64,000 nt of DNA from Endotrypanum monterogeii (lineage: Eukaryota; Euglenozoa; Kinetoplastea; Trypanosomatida; Trypanosomatidae), in assembly GCA_000333855.2 (NCBI GenBank), contig CM007347.1:1-64000 (forward strand). Reading direction: 5' to 3'. Both the position numbers and the translations under genes were made by a program. Positions 19,495 through 29,338 of the stretch are shown in pieces (position 1 is the stretch's first letter; each line of letters opens with the position of its first letter). Under the pieces are notes generated by a model. That model did not search any database. It had not been told where the DNA came from and worked only from the letters and a program-made list of their open reading frames with translations.

Positions 19495-21264
19495 TCAAAC
19501 GAACATCTTGTTGGGTGTGCAAGACACCTTGAGCCCGTCGTGAGGGACCTGCGGAATCATGTAGTCGTGGTGACGACCCACAGAGTCCTCGTACTCCGTC
19601 ACGTCACCCTGGTATGAGGGATCTCTGTAAATCTTAAGGTCGTAGTTTAGCACAACGTAGGCCAAGGCAACCTGGGTTTCGATCATGGAGAGGTGCTGCC
19701 CAAGGCAGTTGCGAGGGCCGTTTATGAAGGGAATGAAGGCGTAGGGGTCGATCTTCTTGGAGAAATTCATATCTTTGGTGCCTCGATTTAAGTATTGGGT
19801 ATCGTTGGCAAGCTCGGCATCGATGAAGCGAGTAGGGTCGAAAACATCTGGCTTGTTCCAGACATCAGGATTGTTGTGTACACCCTCGATACCCACAGCA
19901 ATCGTGCAGCCGGCAGGGATACGGACGTCGGTGTCGAGGCCGGTGTCTGCTGCAGGCCAAATGTCGTCCTTGGCGGCATACCGCATTACCAGTGGCACCA
20001 CGCTATGCCGACGCAGCGTCTCCCGCAGCACTGCGGGGGTCCACACAAGGTTGCGTACATCATCGACACTGGGCACACCGCGAGGACCGTAGGGAGTCTG
20101 GACACTTTGTTTACACTTCACGGGGTCGAAAAGGCATCGCGCCTCCTCAAAGATCTTTTTTCGTATCTCCGGGTGGCGTAGGACCTCGTAGGTCGCCCAC
20201 GTCAGTAGCGCTGCCGACGTTTCATGGCCAGCCAGCAAGATTGTTTTCACATCATCACGGAGCTCCATGATGATCTTGTTGTTGATGTAGCCGATCTGCG
20301 TCATGCATAAAGCCAAGACGTCAGGCTTAGCAGCATACTTGGGATCGTTGCGCTGTTCCCACCGGCTGCGAATGATATCACTCAGTACCTTGTTCAGCTC
20401 GGAGAGACAGTGGCTGCGCTCACGCGAGCCGTGCAGGAACGGCATAAAGGCCCGCCAGGGAGCCCAGACACGCTTATTACACTCCAGCACAATGGGCAAA
20501 AAGAGCGTAGGGAAGATGCGGTCGGACTCTTCGGGTGAAAGTGAGAGTGCACTTTCGCTGATGACCTGAAGTGTCATGTGGCGGTACTCCTCACTCAGGT
20601 CAACGAAGGGGTTCTTCTTGTCGACCGCCCCCAGCTTATTCAAGACGTGCTCGACTGCTCTCATTGTCATTTCAGGCACGCTTCCCAGGATGTCTACGCG
20701 CATCGCATGCGACAACAATAGGCGCCTCTTCTTCCATTCTTCATCTTCCGAGGACACCAGACCAGTGCCGAGGAGACACATAAAGTGCTTGTATGCAACT
20801 GCGATCGCTTTGCGGTAGTTGCGCTGGTTCGTAAGAAGCACACGGCGCAACAGGCGCGGCTCGTTAATGTAAATTACTCGCATACCGGCCACATTGTATA
20901 CAACTAGGCGGCTTGTCTGAAGAGCATCGGCACCCTTCCCTCGCGGTAGATTTTTTTCGGGATAAAGACTCCAATTACACATTTTCGACCATGGGCGGGG
21001 TCCAGTTAGCAGAAGAGCATGCCCCAAAAACGGAATGCTGTTTTTCATAGTGGGCAACTTCGAGAGATAATATTGTATGCGCAAATCGGGTATCACGGTG
21101 GTGATGAATATGTACAAAATGACAGCTACTACCATGGTAGTCGCCACCGTTGCTGGCGTCATGCCCTCATGCCCCAGCACCTCTGTGTATGGCTGTACTG
21201 ACGAGGGCAACCTAGAAGCAGCATTTTGCAGGGCACCCAAGATGGAGCTTTGAAGTGCGCTCAT
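19495..21264 (-). CDS. Cytochrome P450, CYP5122A1-like
   Basis: A 589-residue P450, longer than the usual ~500. An N-terminal membrane anchor lies at ~38-57. The I-helix oxygen-activation motif AGHETS is at 345-350 and the K-helix ExxR at E415/R418. The haem-binding loop FINGPRNCLG contains the thiolate cysteine C520. The tail ends KMFV. In Leishmania the chromosome 27 P450 CYP5122A1 has been reported as a sterol C4-methyl oxidase needed for ergosterol synthesis, and this gene matches by recalled position and type. A candidate splice acceptor AG at 21283-21284 gives a short 5' untranslated region. P450 identity is certain from the motifs; the orthology is inferred. Confidence 0.93.
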   Translation of the reverse strand: MSALQSSILGALQNAASRLPSSVQPYTEVLGHEGMTPATVATTMVVAVILYIFITTVIPDLRIQYYLSKLPTMKNSIPFLGHALLLTGPRPWSKMCNWSLYPEKNLPRGKGADALQTSRLVVYNVAGMRVIYINEPRLLRRVLLTNQRNYRKAIAVAYKHFMCLLGTGLVSSEDEEWKKRRLLLSHAMRVDILGSVPEMTMRAVEHVLNKLGAVDKKNPFVDLSEEYRHMTLQVISESALSLSPEESDRIFPTLFLPIVLECNKRVWAPWRAFMPFLHGSRERSHCLSELNKVLSDIIRSRWEQRNDPKYAAKPDVLALCMTQIGYINNKIIMELRDDVKTILLAGHETSAALLTWATYEVLRHPEIRKKIFEEARCLFDPVKCKQSVQTPYGPRGVPSVDDVRNLVWTPAVLRETLRRHSVVPLVMRYAAKDDIWPAADTGLDTDVRIPAGCTIAVGIEGVHNNPDVWNKPDVFDPTRFIDAELANDTQYLNRGTKDMNFSKKIDPYAFIPFINGPRNCLGQHLSMIETQVALAYVVLNYDLKIYRDPSYQGDVTEYEDSVGRHHDYMIPQVPHDGLKVSCTPNKMFV

Positions 21265-22964
21265 CGGAATGTTTCAGGAGTTCTCAAAGATGAGAAAAGC
21301 GGGGGGAGTCAGACGCACAGCTTGAGGTGAGGAAGAAGAAACAGAGATGCTCCCTCTTGTTGTTTGCCTTTCCTTTGGTGTTGAGTGATATAATAGCGTC
21401 TAGAACTATAAGGCAAAAAAAAAAAATTGACCCGTGTACGGTGAAGGTAAATAAGTATGCAATCTTATAAGATTAGGATGCATAAAAGCTATGTCATGTG
21501 CAAGACATGCTGACCATGGGTTCCAAGAACAACCACAAGTAGCCAAATCCAGCCCGCCGTAAGTGGCGGACTGGTGCAAAATTTATGAGGTCGGTGATGT
21601 AGACAGACAGAAAAAAAGTCGAGCACTGACAAAAATGAGGCAAAAAAAAGAGAAAATGAAATGAACAGAAGTGCAACGAAAGGAGGGAAGAGGGGGGGGG
21701 TACTGATGGAATTATGTTCTTGTGAGCTCTCTGCGCCAACTAGCTGATGTGTTGAAGTTGGCACGGCCGGAAGCAAGAGAGGTGAAATGAGAAGAGAGGT
21801 GAAATGAGAAGAACTAAGCAGGAAAAAATCACTGGAAAATGACTAGGTTCGCACACGGATTGAAGAAGCGTATGCGTTCTATGAGAGCATCGAACCGTGA
21901 CTGATGCCGATCACTGTAGCGAATGTGCGCTCTACTCAGCCAAGAACCTGCAGGAAGGCGGTTCGATGACCTGTAGTCAATAAAAGAAAAAAAGGTACAT
22001 ATTGTCTTTTTTATTATTTTGGTGTTGTTGACGAAATTTCTCACATCTCAGTAAGTGGAACGCAAGGATCAGAAGAGGAGCCCCTCCCCCTCCCCCTCCC
22101 TTTCCCCTCCCCCCCTCCCTTTCCCCTCTCCTCCTGAATGCATGCGGACATCTCTGAGGTCGACATGCAGAGCGGGAGTGAATCCAAAACGAAGCTGCTG
22201 CAAAACTGTACACACGAATATTTGAGAGACGGAGACGCGGGGGATAGAGCGTGAAAAGGAAGAGAAGTAACAGTGAAAAGAAAGCAGACGACAATAACGA
22301 AAAGAAGAAAGGACACACACACACACACGCACACACACACACACACAAAGAAAGAAGAATACATAGAAGAAGAGAGGAAGTTACGAACCTCAGGAGGCGT
22401 GAACACGCATACGCCTCCTGATCCCCCCCTGCGTACACGCAAACGCAATCAATGCGATACGCCAATGGCATCAAGCAGAAAAATGGGGGCTAGCACAACA
22501 AGAAGGCGACAAATCAGAGAGGAGGAGGATCGAGAGAATGCACAAAAAACAGGAGTGTATGAGGAAACAATCAACGTGAAACGTGTATCAACTTCACGTA
22601 TATGTAACGTGGGCGTGCTTACAAGTTCCTTAATACGAAAGTGGAGAGAGTTCGTGAGAATTTTTTTTCAAAGAAGCATGTGAGCAAATGCATGAAGGAA
22701 CAGTAGGGATAGCGGAAGAGGAAGGAAAAAAAGGGGGGGGTTCTCAGAAAACTAGAAAGGTGTGGGGATGAACAGCGCAACAGCGCAACAGCAGGCATCT
22801 AAGTGTTCTAGGGCCGGTTGTCATTGGCAACCATTTAACACTGTTCCTCTTCTTTAGCTCTGAATGAAAACACACACACACACACACACATTTGCTCCTT
22901 CAGAACACAGCACGACAAAAACACAAAAAAGGGAAAGCATAAAGAAGAGGGGGAGCTGGATAGG
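21265..22964. other. Intergenic region, 1.7 kb, simple-sequence rich
   Basis: Contains a tandem 17-bp duplication (21777-21810), a C/T-only tract at 22080-22135 made of CCCCCT/CCCTTT units, CA runs at 22313-22346 and 22869-22890, and a G8 run near 22734. No gene is supportable. It forms the long 3' region of the kinase gene and the splice region of the P450 gene. Confidence 0.6.
22080..22135. repeat. Polypyrimidine/polypurine mirror-like tract
   Basis: Almost purely C and T on the plus strand, with repeated CCCTCCC and CCCTTTCCCC units. It could form a triplex or, on the G-rich strand, quadruplex structures. It lies between genes. Confidence 0.8.
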
Positions 22965-24953
22965 CTATTGAAATGCCATACTGCTTGCTTTGTGTTTTGC
23001 TAGCAGTGCCCTAAGCGAGGGTGAAACTACCTTCGTAGTTGAGTGATCTATGCGGGAAAGGTCATTGTGTACGGCAGCGTTGTCCACCTCCTTTGTATTT
23101 TGGGGGTGTGTTGTGGAAGGAGAGCTGCTACCTTTCAAAGACGAATCAGTATTTGTGATCGAGTTCTTGTATCGGCTGCTGCTCAGCAACGCCGCCACGG
23201 GGTAGCGGGGACGTGCTGGAGAAGCACAGCTTTCATTATTCAGTATGCCCGAGGTATCCCCGCTGTGTCGCTGCCCCAGAACCCCTACAGCAGTCATCTC
23301 TGACGCAAATTCCTCCATGAGCTGATCCAAGTCAACGTCTCGCTTGGCCGCTGAGGGCGTCGCTATGGGAGAGGCCGTATCATTGTCGTCGACGGCGCTT
23401 CGGCGTCGGGCTGGCGCGTTGGCATCGCGATTTTTGGCGATTGGCAAAAGATTAGGTGGCTTAGCCTTGGATAAAGGAGCTGTCAAGCTGGGTGCAGCAT
23501 TAGGTGAGTGCACAGCGCTGGCAGCCGGCAGCGTGTAAGGCACAGAAGGCACAGAAGGCCTCCCTTTTCCTTTCTGGACGTTTTTCAAGCCCGCCAGTTT
23601 GTGGGCAAGCGTAGTGTCTTCTGTCTCCTGTGGACGGCGTTTTCCCTTGACGGAAACCGACCCGGACAAGCTAGTCCGCTGCTGACCATTGGCGAAGGCT
23701 GGCAGCCCCTCTGGTAAGAGGGATCCTCGGCCACGGAGGGAAGACGAAGTGTTCTGGGGTGTGTCCAGGGGCGGTGGCGGGGTAGACAATCCGACAGGAA
23801 GCTTGGGTAAGGATGGGGCAGAATCCTTGAGGGTGCCATGCAGGTACAGTTTGCGGGGCGAGGCGCTCGAGAGGGACGCGTCGGTGGTGGGCTTGGGCCC
23901 CTTCAGCGCCGCCAATGACTTTGTGGTGGGGCTCTTCAGAGCAGGAGGCGCTGTTTTTGAGACGGAAGCCATTTGATTTGCCATGTATGCGAGCTGCTCT
24001 ATCGCAGTGACGGAAGGCGTGTTGCACTCGTCTATGCCGACATTGAAGAAAGAGTGTTGCAGGCATTGCTCCGCCGTCAGTCTAACTTTCGGGTCGTAAG
24101 CGAGCATCTGACGCAAGAGGTCAAGCGCTGATTCGGGAATATGCGACGGGAGCACCTGGGGTAGGCCGGTGCCAGCGACTGCTGGAAATGTGTAGCGAAT
24201 TTTCTTTGCCAAACGAAGTCCTCCGGGCCACAGCTCCTCGGTAGGGGACCCTAGAACTGACATGATCTTGAACAACTGATCGACCTCGTTTGTGCCTGGA
24301 AAGAGTGGTCGCAGAGTGATGAGTTCCGCCATAATGCACCCGGCAGCCCATACATCCACAGCGGCCCCGTAGAAACGATCCTGCAAAAGCAACTCGGGCG
24401 CCCGATACCACCGTGTTGACACGTAGTCCGTGAACGGTGGGCGTGCACGTATCTCCTTGACTAGACCAAAATCTGCTAGTTTGAGGATATCGTCGCCATT
24501 CGCGTCTTTGCGGACGAGGAGGTTTTCTGGCTTCATGTCACGATGGAAGTAGCCGCGCTTGTGGATGTACACGAGTGCCTGCAGTATTTGGCACATGTAG
24601 CTCCTTACAAGCGGATAGGGAATCGGTGGTGAGCCAGTAAATCTACTTGCGGACGAGTCGCCCTTGTGCTTCGCTTTTTTGATAACGCCGAGCAGATCAC
24701 CGTCCATATATTCGAAGACGAAGAAGAGCTCGTTGTTCTCCCGGATCACTTCACGCAGCTTCACTACGTTGGGGTGACCGTGTATGCGCCGCACCACATC
24801 CACTTCAGGAAGCTTGACGCACTCCTCCCAAGTGTAGAACTTCCGCTTCATTTTCTTGATGGCTACGAGTTGACCAGTTTTTTTGTTTACTGCCTTGGCA
24901 ACAGAACCAAAAGTTCCGTCGCCGATTTGGGCGAGAACCTCATACTTGTCCAT
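22965..24953 (-). CDS. CMGC protein kinase of the RCK (MAK/ICK) type with TDY activation motif
   Basis: A 662-residue kinase from the ATG at 24953. Kinase domain ~4-288: glycine loop GDGTFGSV 11-18, VAIKK lysine at 33, C-helix Glu at 50, HRDMKPEN with D139, DFG 161-163, activation loop TDYVSTRWYRAPE with TDY at 175-177, and the CMGC arginine near 275. The TDY-x-STRWYRAPE loop is typical of the RCK family, relatives of which control flagellum or cilium length. The ~370-residue C-terminal tail is Ser/Pro/Lys-rich and disordered. The start lies 23 nt below a strong splice acceptor (AG at 24977-24978), which excludes the longer frame reaching 25040. Activity is predicted, as all catalytic residues are present. 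Confidence 0.93.
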   Translation of the reverse strand: MDKYEVLAQIGDGTFGSVAKAVNKKTGQLVAIKKMKRKFYTWEECVKLPEVDVVRRIHGHPNVVKLREVIRENNELFFVFEYMDGDLLGVIKKAKHKGDSSASRFTGSPPIPYPLVRSYMCQILQALVYIHKRGYFHRDMKPENLLVRKDANGDDILKLADFGLVKEIRARPPFTDYVSTRWYRAPELLLQDRFYGAAVDVWAAGCIMAELITLRPLFPGTNEVDQLFKIMSVLGSPTEELWPGGLRLAKKIRYTFPAVAGTGLPQVLPSHIPESALDLLRQMLAYDPKVRLTAEQCLQHSFFNVGIDECNTPSVTAIEQLAYMANQMASVSKTAPPALKSPTTKSLAALKGPKPTTDASLSSASPRKLYLHGTLKDSAPSLPKLPVGLSTPPPPLDTPQNTSSSLRGRGSLLPEGLPAFANGQQRTSLSGSVSVKGKRRPQETEDTTLAHKLAGLKNVQKGKGRPSVPSVPYTLPAASAVHSPNAAPSLTAPLSKAKPPNLLPIAKNRDANAPARRRSAVDDNDTASPIATPSAAKRDVDLDQLMEEFASEMTAVGVLGQRHSGDTSGILNNESCASPARPRYPVAALLSSSRYKNSITNTDSSLKGSSSPSTTHPQNTKEVDNAAVHNDLSRIDHSTTKVVSPSLRALLAKHKASSMAFQ

Positions 24954-25844
24954 CGTTATGTGATGTCTCCAGTAATCTAAAACCAAAGAAAAAAATAGAA
25001 AAAGGAGGAAGGGGGGGGGAGTGCAGGATACGAGTAACAAGCGATGCCCTAGCAGTTCATGAGATGAAGCAGCTGGAAGAGGTCGCGTACGTACATCCTA
25101 GATGTGCGTGTGTGTGTATATGTGTTTGTGTATGTGAATGTGTGTGTTTATGTGCGAGAGAAAGAAGGTGGAAAGATGAGAAGCATAAGTGAAAACGTGC
25201 ATACGTCGGTACCCCTGGGTACACAGCATCAATATTGAGGTAAGGAGAAGCAACGTCCGCACAAAAGAGGCACGAAAGGGAAGGACGCAAGAGGCATAAA
25301 GAGCGCACTTGAAAGCAGCAATTGGCTTCGTCCAAAAGGGGTGTCTGAAACACACACACACACACACACACAGCGTATACTGCATACCGCCCCTAACCAA
25401 AAAAAAAAGCACTGGACAAGTAACAGTGCCTCGGCCTTCCTTTTTTCAAGACCTGCGTCGGGGCACGTGGGGTGAAGCGCGAGGTGTGCAGTGGTACATG
25501 CAGATGTATCCATCACTGCAAAGACGAACAGTCCTACAGCTCCGGCATGTCCCACCACTTAGCCCAAATGTATCACACACACGTCATCGGCAGTTATTTG
25601 CTTTCCTTCTTCGCTCGCATTCGCCACCTGGAAGATATTCTACGACTACTACTGGACAGAAAAAAATGGAAATCGGAGAAAAAAAAAAGACAAAAAATTT
25701 TCAGCTTCGCCAACACACGCACCGGTCTATTTCCACCTTAACTTAAATCCTACTCGTCCCCTACCAACATGAAAGGAGACATATGCACAGAGCCGCAAGC
25801 GCGCAGATACACCCGCACGCAGAGACGCATAAGTGGCACTTCCC
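24954..25844. other. Intergenic region
   Basis: Contains TG-rich sequence at 25100-25155, a CA run at about 25350-25372, and A-rich tracts near 25400 and 25680. No gene seen. Confidence 0.6.
24977..24978 (-). promoter_or_regulatory. Predicted spliced-leader acceptor for the RCK-like kinase gene
   Basis: The sense strand shows a long C/T tract (plus-strand purines 24984-25020) followed by TTTTAG. The resulting 5' untranslated region is 23 nt and places the mRNA start downstream of the alternative upstream start. Prediction only. Confidence 0.55.
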
Positions 25845-26102
25845 TCAAGGATGAAGAGAGTGCGGATCCGGGGGCCAGGCACCACTCAAGCCACCGTTGG
25901 CGGCAGCGATGATGAGAAATCCGATCACAAAGTTGGGAATCATGTTGCTAATCGACCACGCCCCCAACACAAAGAATTGGGTGGTGAACGACTTGGGCAC
26001 GTACGCCGGCCTCAAACTGTCAAATTTCATCGGTACAACGCAACCCTTTCCAATAGGTGCGTTCACACTCTCGTAAAAACGAGCAGCGGTACGGCGCAGC
26101 AT
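25845..26102 (-). CDS. Small mitochondrial-type membrane protein, unknown
   Basis: An 85-residue protein from the ATG at 26102; an upstream TTG extends the frame to 26126. The N-terminus MLRRTAARFYES looks like a cleavable mitochondrial presequence. One hydrophobic segment (~44-72) contains FVLGAWSISNMIPNFVIGF. The C-terminus is short and Pro-rich. Size and design resemble small inner-membrane subunits of respiratory complexes, but no family was recognised. The sequence is not low-complexity and lies in the expected orientation, so it is probably a real gene. Confidence 0.62.
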   Translation of the reverse strand: MLRRTAARFYESVNAPIGKGCVVPMKFDSLRPAYVPKSFTTQFFVLGAWSISNMIPNFVIGFLIIAAANGGLSGAWPPDPHSLHP

Positions 26103-27397
26103 GACTGAGGAGTAGAGCAGCCTCAAGAAAAAAAAGATATCTCCACTTTGGGTTACTGTATGTTCTCACTAATTATGTAGTACGGACAGAGAGAAAGAAT
26201 AAGAGCAGAGGCAGCGAAAAACACGAAAAGGAATGTTTTTTTTTGAAGAATGTATGCAATGAAAGCGATGACATAAAGCGTAATTTCTGGGATGCTCAGC
26301 AAAACAGTAGCAGCGCCAAAAAAGGTTGATGGACGCCCTTGCTAGTGCTGACTCCAGCACCTGACCTCTTCACGCACGTGTGCCTATCACCAGCATCTTG
26401 AAGAGTGCTTTGAACATCTAGAAAGATGGATTAGGACTCAGGATAGATAAAATTGGCGTAGGAAAGGGATCCAAGTATTTCATCCCATTGCTTTGCGTCG
26501 ACGCTGTTAGGTAGTTTTGACGGGCTGTGGTCACTTGATCTGGAAAAGCGATGCACACGTACAAGCAGAAGAACACCGCACAACTCTCCCCTCGACAGGT
26601 GTGGGAGAAAAAAAAAAGTTCGGTTGGCTCAAACGACAAATACAGCTCCACTCAGGTCCGTCGTTTCCCTTTGCTCACTCACGTGTCGAGAAAATAATTA
26701 TGTAAATACAGACAAGGAGAAATTCAAGCAGTACTATACCTGGTGAGCAAGTACAGACAACGTCTGCGAAGCCGGACGTCAGGGAAGACGTGTAAGCCCC
26801 AGACGGGAGTACACAAAGAAGCCGTGAAGAAACAGAAAACCACGCATGCGCAAAATCCATCAGAAGTACTCCAGAACTCGATTAGAACACACACACACGA
26901 TCCGCAAAAAAGCGGCCTCGCGTGTAAGCGATGGAGATGTCTCCCCTGCCGCAGGTCACTCCGACACAAGAATCCTTCAAGACACCAGCGCCAAGACAGC
27001 CAGCAATCTGTTGCACCGACCCCCCCCCGCTTGGTGAGCACCTGCCATTCCCACCGGCGGAGGCCCTACGCGACTCGCAGCGGAAGTGTGACATATGCGT
27101 GGATTCATCATACAGACTTCCTGGCCTCCGTAACCCCCCCATGCGCCACGATCAAACGCTCTCACCCCCCCCCTTAGCGAAGGGGGGGGCAGCGTGGAGA
27201 AGGAAAGGAATGCCGGCTCATTTTTGAAGACGGTCTCTCTCGCGCCATCCGTCACAGCAGCAGGGCGTTGGCACAAACAGGGCAAGTCGTTGATAGATGC
27301 AGTTATTTAGAATGAAGGGGGCAGTCCTCAAGGTAAAAGAAGCGGCCTGCGTGGCCGCGCGGTGCACAAAAGGCTCGAGAGAAGTACGTAGGATATC
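26103..27397. other. Intergenic region holding copy A of the 226-bp repeat
   Basis: About 1.3 kb with no gene. Copy A of the dispersed repeat lies at 26892-27117. It is followed by C-rich runs (27012-27020, 27164-27173) and a G8 run near 27182. No other feature seen. Confidence 0.6.
26892..27117 (+). repeat. Dispersed 226-bp repeat, copy A
   Basis: Matches copy B at 39031-39255 in the same orientation with three substitutions and one C-run length change, about 98% identity by eye. It begins CACACACGATCCGC and ends CATCATACAGAC. A small CCGC/GCGG hairpin sits near its left end. Flanking sequences differ completely and no target-site duplication is apparent. No protein in any frame is convincing. 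It may be a fragment of a Leishmania SIDER-type retroposon, but I cannot confirm that without a consensus. Confidence 0.9.
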
Positions 27398-29338
27398 CTA
27401 GGCTGATTGTTGCTCCTCTTCAGCCCGCGCGACGACCACCTCTCGCTCCTCTGCAAACGAGTCGAGCACGGCGGAAAAACTAGAAAATGTGTCTACAAGA
27501 TGAAGAAAAGAGGTAGACAAAAGTCCAATACCGTACGATACTTCCCAGGTGATGTAATGACCAAAGATGAGGCTCAGGAAAGCGGATGCCCCATAGCCGA
27601 CGGGAATCTCGATGAAGAGAAGTGAGAGCAGTACCAACAGCAATTGCATCTCGGCCGATGGTATGTCTTTGACGAACGATGCCATTACTTTTAGGTTGAG
27701 CGCCAAGGCAACCAGCAGATAGACGGCGAGAATCCAGTGGTAGCCATTTTTGAAACCCCAGTCGACACCACCGTCGCATAGCGTGACTAGATAAAACAGG
27801 ACCTTAAGGCTGTATGCCCCGCCCACAGCCAACCCCAAAGCCACCACCAAGTACACAAAACGTGCCACGTAGTGACGAACTGCTGACTCTACAAGGGGAG
27901 CGCCAGTGATGAGATCCGGATTTTGCGGAACAACAACACGCGCAAGTGTGTACGGTGCCTTGCACTCCGCACAAATGCGACGGTGTTCCGGATTGCTGGT
28001 CATCCCTCGCCACTGCTCTATGCAGTGGCGGTGTACAAACTTGCTTGATCCGCTGCATGCGCATGGTGAGAAGAGATCCTGAGGATTCCCGGAAGAGCGA
28101 CAGATGCGACACATCGGTCTCGAAGCGTCTTCCTCATCCCGCCCTGAGAGATTCGCGGTGGTGAGGACGGCCACGTCCTGCTCCGAAACCGCGACATGTT
28201 CATCATCAGGCGCACGAAAGTATCGTGTATTCAGCCGAGTGCACAAAGTGCAGCGCATGGGCAGGTATGCCAATCTTGATACCCTGGCCCACCCGAAGGT
28301 CACACTCTTCTGCAGAGCGAGTGCCGCTACCTCTGAGACACGTCGAAGAAGAGTTAGCGGATCGTCGCTGACGTCCCCGCTGTACAGCGAAGTTGGCATC
28401 AGTGGGCTTTCACCCCTACGCTGACGGGATACACGCGCACCGACCTCCCGTGTCACAGCAAGGAACAAAAATATTGCCGCCGCGCTCACCGCGAGAAGCG
28501 CCAAGCGACCTCCTACGCTCTCCACCCACCACCGATGGTTCAGAAGGTTTGCTGTGGGCTGTGAGCTTAGCACGACGACACCGTCCACGACAGTCTCAGC
28601 GTCGTGTGGTAGACTGCTGTGGATTCGAGCTCGTAACGGACTGTTTAACGTGTACAACTCGTTGAGGCGAAATAGAAAGCGGGCAGAAAACTGAGCGGGA
28701 TCTATTTCTTTGTAGCTTCTTGTGTACGTCACAGCTTGTGAGGAGTAACACTCGTCTGTGATATCTGTGCATGTGGCACTACTCTCCATACGCATAGAAC
28801 CATCATTACGGGGATACACAACGTCTGAGCGATTCAGCTGCTTCTTGAAGTCCTGCAGCGCTCTGGCTGTGCTTGCGAGGGGTGTGGGGTCTTGCCAAAC
28901 GACAACTTCGAAGTTGGCTTCATAGTGGTGGCGAAAACGGAACATCAGGTAGACAAGTCGATCTCCGAAATTGCATGTATCTGATGACCCAGACTCCACG
29001 ACGCAATAAGGGACAAGGAGGAGCTCCTTTGTGTCGACCACATAGCTCTTCTCGTGACCGTAAAATGGAAGCGAAGCCACAGAAACGGAAGCCTTTGAAT
29101 CATAGCGCGAGACAAAAAGGCTGCGGTGTCCGAAGGAAACGAACTCGGATGTGTCTGTCGTTGAAAGTATACGAGAGGTGTTCATGTCAAAGAGAGCCAA
29201 CGTCGGCACAGGCTTCGCTGGGGAGCTGGCATGCGAAAAAGTCAATGCAAGGGAGCACAGGGAGATAACGGCAACCATGGCGGCAAATGCCTGGTGACGA
29301 GCCATTGACGAGCCCGAAATGGCGAAGAGTGACCGCAT
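27398..29338 (-). CDS. RING-CH (MARCH-type) membrane E3 ubiquitin ligase
   Basis: A 646-residue protein. A signal peptide or first membrane helix lies at ~15-38. A lumenal domain of ~240 residues with several cysteines is followed by a transmembrane helix at ~277-297. The RING-CH zinc finger spans ~410-459 in C4HC3 order: C410, C413, C426, C428, H436, C439, C456, C459, with the expected Trp at 443. Four or so more membrane helices follow (~492-520, 535-550, 565-600). RING-CH ligases transfer ubiquitin to membrane proteins, often for endocytosis or ER-associated degradation. The large lumenal domain before the finger is unlike small mammalian MARCH proteins. A second ATG at residue 12 could be the start. 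The substrate is unknown. Confidence 0.9.
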   Translation of the reverse strand: MRSLFAISGSSMARHQAFAAMVAVISLCSLALTFSHASSPAKPVPTLALFDMNTSRILSTTDTSEFVSFGHRSLFVSRYDSKASVSVASLPFYGHEKSYVVDTKELLLVPYCVVESGSSDTCNFGDRLVYLMFRFRHHYEANFEVVVWQDPTPLASTARALQDFKKQLNRSDVVYPRNDGSMRMESSATCTDITDECYSSQAVTYTRSYKEIDPAQFSARFLFRLNELYTLNSPLRARIHSSLPHDAETVVDGVVVLSSQPTANLLNHRWWVESVGGRLALLAVSAAAIFLFLAVTREVGARVSRQRRGESPLMPTSLYSGDVSDDPLTLLRRVSEVAALALQKSVTFGWARVSRLAYLPMRCTLCTRLNTRYFRAPDDEHVAVSEQDVAVLTTANLSGRDEEDASRPMCRICRSSGNPQDLFSPCACSGSSKFVHRHCIEQWRGMTSNPEHRRICAECKAPYTLARVVVPQNPDLITGAPLVESAVRHYVARFVYLVVALGLAVGGAYSLKVLFYLVTLCDGGVDWGFKNGYHWILAVYLLVALALNLKVMASFVKDIPSAEMQLLLVLLSLLFIEIPVGYGASAFLSLIFGHYITWEVSYGIGLLSTSFLHLVDTFSSFSAVLDSFAEEREVVVARAEEEQQSA

